A stretch of DNA of 6,245 bases from Alphaproteobacteria bacterium (GTDB taxonomy: Bacteria > Pseudomonadota > Alphaproteobacteria > Micavibrionales > Micavibrionaceae): positions 1-6,245 of the forward strand of contig JALZUF010000056.1 in NCBI GenBank assembly GCA_023301785.1, written 5' to 3'. Below, one piece after another: positions 1 to 5,723 of the stretch. The position numbers and the translations under genes were made by a program. Within the stretch, counting starts at the first letter, position 1. Each line of letters opens with the position of its first letter. The notes beneath the pieces were generated by a model that was given only the letters and a program-made list of their open reading frames with translations, had not been told where the DNA came from and did not search any database.

Positions 1-684
1 AAAATGATGGTGGCAGATATGACGAGCGGCGGCGATATTCGTGGCTGTGCCAGCTTTCATGAAGATGAAATCAAAAAATTAAAAGCCAAGCCGAGCCTGT
101 TTGAAGCGTTAGGAAAGGGCTATATCGCCTTTACTGTTGACCAAGGCGGCGAGACAGATCGTTACCAAGGTATTGTGGAGCTTAAAGAAGAGGGGCTTGT
201 TGAATCTGTTCAACATTACTTCACGCAGAGCGAGCAAATTCAAACAGGTGTAAAGATCACCGTTGATAAGCAAAACGGTCATTGGCACTCCGCAGGCTTA
301 ATGCTGCAACATATGCCACAAGATGGCGGCACAAAGGCAGAAAATGTTATTGATCTAAATGATGAGGATTGGCGCCGCGCTAGTGTCTTGTTGGATACTT
401 GTACAAATGATGAGTTATTGGCACCGAACCTTAATTCGCATGATATTCTGGTGCGCTTGTTCCATGAGGAAGGCGTGCGCGTGTTTGAGCCGATTCCATT
501 AACGCATAAATGCCGCTGTTCTGATAACAAAGTTTCAAACGTTTTCGCCATGATGACCGAAGAAGAACGCGAAGAAATGACCGTTGATGGTAAAATCATT
601 TTAACGTGCGAATTCTGTAGCAAAGATTACGAGATTGATCCCGAAACAGTTGCTAAGCAAGCGTTAGACAATAAGGATGATTAA
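1..684 (+). CDS. hslO: Hsp33 family redox-regulated molecular chaperone, 5' end outside window
   Basis: Cytoplasmic chaperone of the Hsp33 family. In this family, oxidative stress together with unfolding releases zinc and forms disulfides, which turns on holdase activity. The reading frame is open from base 1, so the first in-frame ATG at 4 is internal. About 227 residues are visible against a usual length near 290-300, so roughly 60-75 N-terminal residues lie outside. Numbering from the ATG at 4, the N-terminal core shows a D-x-T-x-G-G-x-x-R-G segment at 5-14 and the hallmark YFTQSEQIQT at 72-81. The C-terminal redox switch is complete: CRC (Cys170, Cys172), then 29 residues, then CEFC (Cys202, Cys205), the four zinc-binding cysteines of the CxC/CxxC signature. 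The end overlaps the next gene by 8 nt, which suggests one transcript and translational coupling. Family assignment is near certain. Confidence 0.96.
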   Translation, partial: KMMVADMTSGGDIRGCASFHEDEIKKLKAKPSLFEALGKGYIAFTVDQGGETDRYQGIVELKEEGLVESVQHYFTQSEQIQTGVKITVDKQNGHWHSAGLMLQHMPQDGGTKAENVIDLNDEDWRRASVLLDTCTNDELLAPNLNSHDILVRLFHEEGVRVFEPIPLTHKCRCSDNKVSNVFAMMTEEEREEMTVDGKIILTCEFCSKDYEIDPETVAKQALDNKDD

Positions 685-1264
685 AAGAAATCTAACCGTT
701 TTGCTCCTCAGTATGTTGTGCCTTGTTGGTTGCACGCATAATGCAAAGCCCCTTGGGAAACCGTTACCCAATCTGACATATGAGAATTTAAACCCGTACC
801 TTGTTAGTGGTGGTCGTGTTCGCATTCAACAATCATTTCAGCCTGATCTAGAGACAAAAAAATATGCAGCCCGTTTTCCGATTGCGCCCGATGCGCTGAT
901 TAACCGGTACGCCAACAGACGCTTTGTGACATCACCGCAATACCCCGAAAAATTAGTTTTTGATATTAAGCAGGCCAAAATCAGTAAGGTGTCCGACGAG
1001 GATAATCTGGTAGGCTTTTTATCAGGCTCGTCTTACGATTTTTATAAAATGAATATCTCTATTGCGATGACACCTGTCCGTGCCGATGGACAGCGCGCCG
1101 CGCCCTTTACGATCAAATTCACAAAAGACATCCACGTCCCTCAAAATGCCAGCGTTGCTGAGCGTGAGGTGATGCAGTTTGAGGTATTAGAGAAAATGAT
1201 GCTTCAAATCGACAGTGTTGTAACCGATATGGTGCAAAATAAGATGACCCCTGAATATTTTTAA
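677..1264 (+). CDS. Small predicted outer-membrane lipoprotein of unknown function, coupled to hslO
   Basis: A 195-residue protein of a family I cannot name. The N-terminus is a type II signal peptide: K3 and R4, a hydrophobic run at 6-17, and the lipobox L16-V-G-C19. The residue after Cys19 is Thr, not Asp, so Lol sorting would favour the outer membrane, with the body in the periplasm. Residues 40-150 look beta-rich with alternating hydrophobics (for example 93-102 and 122-131). Residues 158-190, starting with an S-V-A-E-R-E motif, look like an amphipathic helix. This ending recalls small auxiliary lipoproteins of other alphaproteobacteria, but that is only a resemblance. The ATG lies inside the last codons of hslO (8-nt overlap). 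AAGG directly abuts the ATG, too close for a normal Shine-Dalgarno, so translation probably depends on ribosomes finishing hslO. The signal peptide supports this start. Confidence 0.85.
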   Translation: MIKRNLTVLLLSMLCLVGCTHNAKPLGKPLPNLTYENLNPYLVSGGRVRIQQSFQPDLETKKYAARFPIAPDALINRYANRRFVTSPQYPEKLVFDIKQAKISKVSDEDNLVGFLSGSSYDFYKMNISIAMTPVRADGQRAAPFTIKFTKDIHVPQNASVAEREVMQFEVLEKMMLQIDSVVTDMVQNKMTPEYF

Positions 1265-1293
1265 TTGACATAACATTTAGAATTTGCTAGTTT
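1265..1293 (+). promoter_or_regulatory. Sigma-70-type promoter for the 336-residue lipoprotein gene
   Basis: A perfect -35 hexamer TTGACA at 1265-1270 is followed after 17 bp by TAGTTT at 1288-1293 (3 of 6 consensus matches). The -10 is preceded by TGC, giving an extended -10 arrangement (TGnTAGTTT). The -35 begins immediately after the stop codon of the preceding gene. The expected transcription start, about 7 nt past the -10, falls at 1300-1301, which is the A of the ATG at 1301. If real, the transcript would have no 5' leader. The match is by eye only. Confidence 0.55.
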
Positions 1294-1300
1294 CTTGCTC

Positions 1301-2311
1301 ATGGAAACGCTAAAGCCCCAATCTAAATCGACATTATTAAGCCGTGTGAGGGGCCTTGTTCTGCCCGTTATTATCACTTTGAGCGGCTGTTCTACACTCG
1401 ATGTTGAGCATTCGATAAATGATACTTATATAGATGATTTGCCGCCAGCCACACCAAGTTGTACGCAAGATGAAATGCGCACAGAATATGGTGATATGTT
1501 CGAATTCCTTTTTAATCAGGAATCTACCGTGGGATTAGGGGATACAGATCACGATTATAGATATAGGTTGTCAAAGAAACTAAACGAAGAATATTGCGGT
1601 ATTGTTGCCGCAAATGAAGTCAAAGATGTTTTTTTAGAAGAGGAAGCGCATAGACAATATATGATTGACGCTTTTATGAATGGAAAAATCAGTGAAAATA
1701 CGCTTAAGGAAATCCTAGTTGTTGTTTTTGAAGGGTATTGTCATGAGACGTCAAGAACAGCAGTAGTAAAAGCCAGTGCCGATGCTGCCTTTTACGCAAA
1801 GGCAAAAGCAGATGGTGTTAATATTCATTTCATTGACCCTCCTGATAGAGAATCAGAAAAAGCGATAGCCTTAAGGCAAGAGTTTGTCCTTATGGGTGGA
1901 TACAAACTTATGGCCATGGGATGTGATATATATAATTATGATGTCCAAGATAAACTGCTGACCACAAAGCAAATCCTGAAACTTTATGATTATGAAGAAG
2001 AAAATGATCGCCTGAGAGACATGGATGATGCTGACCTAATGGAAGCTTATAAAGAACATAAACAAGAGGGGGAGAATGCGCTAATTGTTTACGGTAACGC
2101 CCACTTTGACAGCCTTGAAGATTTTTCTACCGTAGCAGTATCCGCTGGTTTTTATTATAGCCGATCACATTTTAATTTGGTTACATCATATGATGCAGTT
2201 CCTACTGATTATGCTATTGCCCCCAAATTTTTAGGGTTTGACCATGAATTCTCTATCACAAGTGAAGGTAGTAGGCGCGGCTATAAGCCAGTTGAGCCAT
2301 CTATGCGCTGA
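1301..2311 (+). CDS. Predicted lipoprotein, possibly Tiki/ChaN/TraB-like fold
   Basis: A 336-residue predicted lipoprotein that I do not recognise firmly. The N-terminus has several basic residues (K5, K9, R15, R17), a hydrophobic stretch at 19-27 and the lipobox L27-S-G-C30 followed by Ser, which predicts outer-membrane sorting. I chose the ATG at 1301; an in-frame TTG at 1295 would add two residues but lacks a ribosome binding site and lies upstream of the predicted transcription start. The mature part has an acidic middle. Towards the end are NDRLRD (235-240) and then a hydrophobic strand ending in YGNAHF (264-269). This order, an arginine-containing helix and then a strand ending in G-x-x-H, resembles the C-terminal half of Tiki-superfamily proteins such as ChaN and TraB/PrgY. 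An E-E-A-H motif (114-117) could match the N-terminal acid/His motif. This is inference at about 35-40% confidence. GC appears lower than in trkH. Confidence 0.8.
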   Translation: METLKPQSKSTLLSRVRGLVLPVIITLSGCSTLDVEHSINDTYIDDLPPATPSCTQDEMRTEYGDMFEFLFNQESTVGLGDTDHDYRYRLSKKLNEEYCGIVAANEVKDVFLEEEAHRQYMIDAFMNGKISENTLKEILVVVFEGYCHETSRTAVVKASADAAFYAKAKADGVNIHFIDPPDRESEKAIALRQEFVLMGGYKLMAMGCDIYNYDVQDKLLTTKQILKLYDYEEENDRLRDMDDADLMEAYKEHKQEGENALIVYGNAHFDSLEDFSTVAVSAGFYYSRSHFNLVTSYDAVPTDYAIAPKFLGFDHEFSITSEGSRRGYKPVEPSMR

Positions 2312-2316
2312 TTAAT

Positions 2317-3216
2317 TTAATAAAGCAAAATTAGAATACTTAAAATAATAAATCCCATTCCGATATATTCGTTGATACGAATTTTTTCTTTGAAAATAAG
2401 AAGCGATATTAAAATCGTAAAAACCATTTCGATCTGACCAACGGTCTTAACATAGGCGGCGGTCACCAATGTAAAGGCAGTAAACCAACAGGCAGAGCCA
2501 AGCACACTGGTGAAGCCTACCAATCCCGCCTTTTTATACTCCGTAAACATTTTTGGCCATTGCTCTTTTTCTTTGAGTGCGAGGTACACGCCCAAGGCAA
2601 ACGTTTGAATGGCAATGGTAACAACCAACGTCATGGCCGCCTGAGTGATCAGGCTGTCGCTTTCTAAGGAGATAGAGGCTTGGCGTAACTGTAATGTTGA
2701 AATGGCAAAGCAAGCACCAACCCCTAAACCAATCAGCGCATTTTTATGCGTTATGTCTGTGATAAGGGAGGTGAAGCTTAGCTTATGCTTGCCTAATGAA
2801 ATGATGATGATACCAACGAGGCCCGTTATGATGGCAATAAATCCCATGTAACTTATAGGTTCGATAAATAACAGCGTGCCAAATAAAGCAATTTGAATGG
2901 CTTCTGTTTTTGCGTAGGTTGTACCAACCATGAAATTTTTAAACGAAAATAAATAGACCAACAATGATGTGCCTATGATTTGGAAGGCGCCACCAATCGT
3001 ACAGTTTAACCAAAAGGACAGGCCTGCTTTAGGAATGTCGATCTCTAAATAATAAAGTAAAAATCCAAAATATAAAATTGCCCATGGCAGACCGTAGAAA
3101 AATCGAGCAAAACAAACGGCGTTTGTACTGAGGTTTAATTTGAGATTCTTTTGAGTGGCAGTGCGAATGGCTTGAAAGAAAGCGGCACCGATTGTGATTA
3201 AAACCCAAATTTCCAT
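2317..3216 (-). CDS. EamA/DMT-superfamily membrane transporter
   Basis: An inner-membrane permease of 299 residues, the usual size for the EamA (drug/metabolite transporter) family with ten transmembrane helices in two homologous halves. Hydrophobic segments run throughout. The two halves each show the EamA pattern of a small-residue helix, a helix-breaking turn and an acidic/basic residue before the last helix: YAKTEAIQIALFGTLLFIEP at 101-120 in the first half, and YVKTVGQIEMVFTILISLLI at 255-274 followed by FKEKI at 275-279 in the second. Substrates in this family vary widely (amino acids, metabolites, drugs) and nothing here identifies one. The start lies 13 nt after the trkH stop on the same strand, so it is probably the last gene of that operon; no Shine-Dalgarno is visible in the gap. 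Its stop lies 5 nt from the stop of the convergent lipoprotein gene. Family call is strong, substrate unknown. Confidence 0.92.
   Translation of the reverse strand: MEIWVLITIGAAFFQAIRTATQKNLKLNLSTNAVCFARFFYGLPWAILYFGFLLYYLEIDIPKAGLSFWLNCTIGGAFQIIGTSLLVYLFSFKNFMVGTTYAKTEAIQIALFGTLLFIEPISYMGFIAIITGLVGIIIISLGKHKLSFTSLITDITHKNALIGLGVGACFAISTLQLRQASISLESDSLITQAAMTLVVTIAIQTFALGVYLALKEKEQWPKMFTEYKKAGLVGFTSVLGSACWFTAFTLVTAAYVKTVGQIEMVFTILISLLIFKEKIRINEYIGMGFIILSILILLY
2367..2390 (+). terminator. Weak intrinsic terminator candidate downstream of the lipoprotein gene
   Basis: A 6-bp inverted repeat, ATTCGT at 2367-2372 and ACGAAT at 2377-2382, encloses a 4-nt loop and is followed by TTTTTCTT on the plus strand. 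It begins 56 nt after the lipoprotein stop codon but lies inside the coding end of the convergent EamA gene, read antisense. The stem has only two G-C pairs, so it would be weak. It is the only hairpin-plus-T-run I saw after the plus-strand genes. Confidence 0.3.
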
Positions 3217-3229
3217 GCGTTATAAAACT

Positions 3230-4672
3230 TTAATTCTTCCAAAATGCCGGAATGAATAGAACAAGGACAGTGAACAGTTCTAAACGTCCCAACAACATTC
3301 CTACACACATCAACCATTTGGCTGAATCGGGAAGAGGTTCGAAATTGCCTGATGGGCCAATAATGTCCCCCAAGCCAGGGCCAACGTTTGAAATTGAGGT
3401 GACTGCGCCTGACATAGCGGTCATGAAATCTAATCCTACAAAAGATAACGCAATCGCCAAAAAGGTGAAGGACAAGGCATAAACAAAAAAGAAGCTCATC
3501 ACAGAGGAGGAGACGCCTTTGGGAATAGGGCTGTGATTATAATAGGGTGTGAAAACGCCATGCGGGTGAATAAGTTGTTTTAACTGCGCCACAGTCACAG
3601 AGTAAATCACCTGAAAGCGGAAAACCTTAATCCCACAAGTCGTTGATCCCGCACAACCGCCGATTACCATCAGGAAGAAAATCAAGATAACCGCAAAACC
3701 ACCCCATGCATTGTAATCGCCATTGGCGTATCCCGTTCCCGTGATAACAGAGACAACATTAAAGCTGGCGCGTCGCAATGCTTCCAGAAGAGGAGCGTCA
3801 TTTTGTATCGTCAGGTAAATCACCATAAATGTGATCGCCAATGCGACAATAGTTAAAAACGTTTGGACTTGTGAGTCGTTGAGAAGCGCACGCCAGTTAC
3901 CGCGTAACGCCTTCACATAGAGGATAAACGGCAAACCGCCAAGCAACATAAAGACAATGGCGGTTATTTCTGCCCATGGCGCATCGTAATGCCCGAAAGA
4001 AGTGTCGTATGTAGAGAAGCCACCCGTTGCGATCGTGGTCATCGCGTGCGCCCATGCGTTGAATGATCCCATACCAGAAAATTGATAACAAATCATACAG
4101 GCAACGGTTAATCCCAAATAGATAATACCAATAGAGGCCGCAAGTTGTGTGGCGCGGGGCAGGGCTTTTTCACTTTCCGAGCTTTCTGTTTGGAATAACT
4201 GCATTCCCCCAACCTTCAAGAAGGGAAGAACAGACAAAGCCATTACGATAATACCAATACCACCAAGCCATTGTAGAATAGCGCGCCATAGAAGGAGCCC
4301 AGGTGGGGCTTCCTGTAAATTCGACATCACAGTAGAGCCAGTTGTTGTAATGCCTGAAACGGCTTCAAACAGCGAATCTGTAAGGCTCATTTGTAAACCA
4401 GAGAGGGCAAAGGGCGCGGCGGCGGCAACTGCCAATGTTGTCCAGCTTATGGTTGTTAGTAAAAACGTCTGACGCATCGACATACTAAAACGGTCTGATG
4501 AGTTGGTTAAAACCATGGCACCGCCGATAAAGCCAGTAAAGACCATGCAGAGGAAGAATACTTTCCAGTCAGGGTTGCCCAATGCCAAATCGACAAAGAC
4601 AGGCAGTAGCATACTGGTTGCCAATGTGCAGAGTAATATACCAGTGACAAATAAAATTGGGCGTAGATCCAT
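3230..4672 (-). CDS. trkH: TrkH-type potassium uptake channel subunit
   Basis: Membrane-embedded subunit of the Trk/Ktr potassium uptake system, 480 residues, the usual length for alphaproteobacterial TrkH. The four selectivity-filter loops of the fourfold repeat are all present: SGITTTGST (106-114), TTIATGGFST (212-221), SVITGTGYA (308-316) and SISNVGPGLG (426-435). The loop GGCAGSTTCGIKVFR (338-352) matches the mid-protein gating-loop region and its cysteine form is, as I recall, normal in alphaproteobacteria. The end has the GRLELFT motif (462-468). The family normally works with the cytoplasmic NAD-binding regulator TrkA; no trkA gene is in the window, so it must be encoded elsewhere. The gene lies 43 nt after the M14 peptidase gene and 13 nt before the EamA gene. 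A promoter-like sequence directly upstream may give it independent, possibly leaderless, transcription. Confidence 0.97.
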   Translation of the reverse strand: MDLRPILFVTGILLCTLATSMLLPVFVDLALGNPDWKVFFLCMVFTGFIGGAMVLTNSSDRFSMSMRQTFLLTTISWTTLAVAAAAPFALSGLQMSLTDSLFEAVSGITTTGSTVMSNLQEAPPGLLLWRAILQWLGGIGIIVMALSVLPFLKVGGMQLFQTESSESEKALPRATQLAASIGIIYLGLTVACMICYQFSGMGSFNAWAHAMTTIATGGFSTYDTSFGHYDAPWAEITAIVFMLLGGLPFILYVKALRGNWRALLNDSQVQTFLTIVALAITFMVIYLTIQNDAPLLEALRRASFNVVSVITGTGYANGDYNAWGGFAVILIFFLMVIGGCAGSTTCGIKVFRFQVIYSVTVAQLKQLIHPHGVFTPYYNHSPIPKGVSSSVMSFFFVYALSFTFLAIALSFVGLDFMTAMSGAVTSISNVGPGLGDIIGPSGNFEPLPDSAKWLMCVGMLLGRLELFTVLVLFIPAFWKN

Positions 4673-4678
4673 GTGACC

Positions 4679-4707
4679 ATTCTATGCTGATGTTCGTCAT
4701 GTGTGAA
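4679..4707 (-). promoter_or_regulatory. Sigma-70-type promoter for trkH (and eamA)
   Basis: Read on the minus strand, TTCACA (4707-4702, 5 of 6 matches to TTGACA) is followed after 17 bp by TAGAAT (4684-4679, 5 of 6 matches to TATAAT). Only 6 nt separate the -10 from the trkH ATG, so the expected start of transcription falls on the A of the ATG at 4672. The whole element fits in the 43-nt gap after the M14 peptidase gene. It would allow trkH-eamA to be transcribed apart from the peptidase gene, as a leaderless message. Judged by eye. Confidence 0.5.
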
Positions 4708-4715
4708 ATAGAAAT

Positions 4716-5594
4716 TTAATTATTTAAGCTATTAGTAGGCGCTATTGCTTTAACCATACCAGAAAGCATGGCGTAAAATTCTGTTACAGCCTGTTCATCA
4801 ATGTTATTTTCATCTTTGGGGACTATTTCTGATGAAAAGCAAGCTGCACCGACAAATGATCTCTGACAGAAGGCTCGTAAGGTTACATCGCTTTGAGAAA
4901 TAACTAATCCGTTTTTACTGCCACTGGCAACGACTTGTTTACCATTCCCTATGATATCAGCACCATATTCAAGCATTTCCTCAATCATAGTCTTACCGAT
5001 GTTTCTATGATGATTGTCATTCGCTATCATGATATGCGATTGGGTTGCGACAGGTGTTTGATTTAAAGGTGTACCATCTAACTCTGCAGTTTCTTGTCTG
5101 AATGCAGTATCTTTAATGGTGTAGGTTTCATGCATATCACAAAAGGCAACGACATTGTCATTACGTGCTTTGAGATCATTTATAACATCTTGAACGAATG
5201 CGGCCTCTTCTGTTTCTGGGGCGGCATCACCAAAATCTCTATTGATGTCAATGGCGTTCGAGTTTCGGCGCGTATCATGCTCATAACCCCATAGATTTAT
5301 GTAAGGAATAGCAACAACATTGAATGTATCGAATAGGTCAGGTAACGTGTTTTGACATTCAAACAAACGAATGAGCGCTTCGCCTCCATTTATTTCGTGG
5401 CCGTGGTTTAGGGCGGATAAAAAGATGGTCGGCTTGTTTACATTGAATTTGGTGCTTACCGAAAATAGTGGATAGCGGTTAGGATCAATTGTTAAGGCAC
5501 CATGCTGCGTTATGTCGTATAAGCTTGAAGGCAGCGCTGTTATTCTGTCTATAATACCTGAATAATCTCGTACTTGTGGATATTGTTGCGCCAT
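4716..5594 (-). CDS. M14-family zinc carboxypeptidase-like protein, cytoplasmic
   Basis: A 292-residue protein with the full metal and catalytic set of the M14 (carboxypeptidase A-like, including succinylglutamate desuccinylase-like) fold. H64-G-H-E67 gives the HxxE zinc pair. An N-x-x-G segment (100-103) leads to R109-R110-N111 and then DINRDF (116-121), equivalent to the substrate-binding Arg and Asn-Arg of carboxypeptidase A. H155 in DMHE is the third zinc ligand, and E256 in FSSE is the likely general base. There is no signal peptide, so it should act in the cytoplasm. In Gram-negatives, cytoplasmic M14 proteins include the murein tripeptide amidase MpaA, but the substrate cannot be read from this sequence and a deacylase is equally possible. 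The purine run AAAGAAAA before the ATG is at best a weak Shine-Dalgarno. First gene of a probable M14-trkH-eamA group. Confidence 0.88.
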   Translation of the reverse strand: MAQQYPQVRDYSGIIDRITALPSSLYDITQHGALTIDPNRYPLFSVSTKFNVNKPTIFLSALNHGHEINGGEALIRLFECQNTLPDLFDTFNVVAIPYINLWGYEHDTRRNSNAIDINRDFGDAAPETEEAAFVQDVINDLKARNDNVVAFCDMHETYTIKDTAFRQETAELDGTPLNQTPVATQSHIMIANDNHHRNIGKTMIEEMLEYGADIIGNGKQVVASGSKNGLVISQSDVTLRAFCQRSFVGAACFSSEIVPKDENNIDEQAVTEFYAMLSGMVKAIAPTNSLNN

Positions 5595-5620
5595 TTTTCT
5601 TTAGGGTTAATCATTTGGCG

Positions 5621-5649
5621 ATATAAACATACATGCAATATTATGTCAA
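5621..5649 (-). promoter_or_regulatory. Sigma-70-type promoter for the M14 peptidase gene
   Basis: On the minus strand a perfect TTGACA (5649-5644) is followed after 17 bp by TTATAT (5626-5621), which has TGT before it as an extended -10. Reading one base further gives TATATC with an 18-bp spacer and 4 of 6 matches. Transcription would start near 5613-5614, leaving a leader of about 20 nt before the ATG at 5594. It lies between the gene and the upstream terminator, where a promoter is expected. Confidence 0.55.
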
Positions 5650-5670
5650 TTAATTAGTGTTGTGACAAAC

Positions 5671-5700
5671 AAAAAAGGCCGGAAACTAATCCGGCCTTTT
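5671..5700 (-). terminator. Intrinsic terminator of the OmpA-family gene
   Basis: A perfect 11-bp inverted repeat, AAAAGGCCGGA (5673-5683) and TCCGGCCTTTT (5690-5700), encloses a 6-nt loop. On the minus strand the GC-rich stem is followed by six T residues (complement of 5671-5676). It starts 23 nt after the OmpA-family stop codon. This is a textbook rho-independent terminator and separates that gene from the M14 peptidase gene. On the plus strand it also ends in four T, so it could act weakly in both directions. Confidence 0.93.
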
Positions 5701-5723
5701 GAATTATTGTAGAAGGTTAGGAA

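Noticed and set aside
279..623. Open frame on the minus strand across hslO
   Set aside because: It lies fully antisense to a confidently assigned Hsp33 gene and its translation shows no domain or signal features.
1295..1300. TTG start at 1295 for the 336-residue lipoprotein
   Set aside because: It adds only two residues, has no ribosome binding site and lies upstream of the predicted transcription start; the ATG at 1301 is favoured.
2230..2316. Terminator for the trkH-eamA transcript in the end of the lipoprotein gene
   Set aside because: A short GGCT/AGCC stem is present on the minus strand but no T-run follows it, so I do not call a terminator.
2645..2851. Plus-strand open frame within the EamA gene
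   Set aside because: Antisense to a well-supported transporter and without its own recognisable features.
3575..3660. Cysteine in the TrkH glycine loop (GSTTCGIKVFR) as an unusual substitution
   Set aside because: To my knowledge a cysteine at this loop position is common in alphaproteobacterial TrkH proteins, so it is not a defect.
3252..4472. Open frames opposite or out of frame within trkH (3252-3482 and 4149-4472 plus, 3897-4091 minus)
   Set aside because: All overlap the full TrkH coding sequence with its four filter motifs; the products look like low-quality shadow translations.
5094..5294. Plus-strand open frame within the M14 gene
   Set aside because: Antisense to the region encoding the conserved DINRDF and DMHE motifs.
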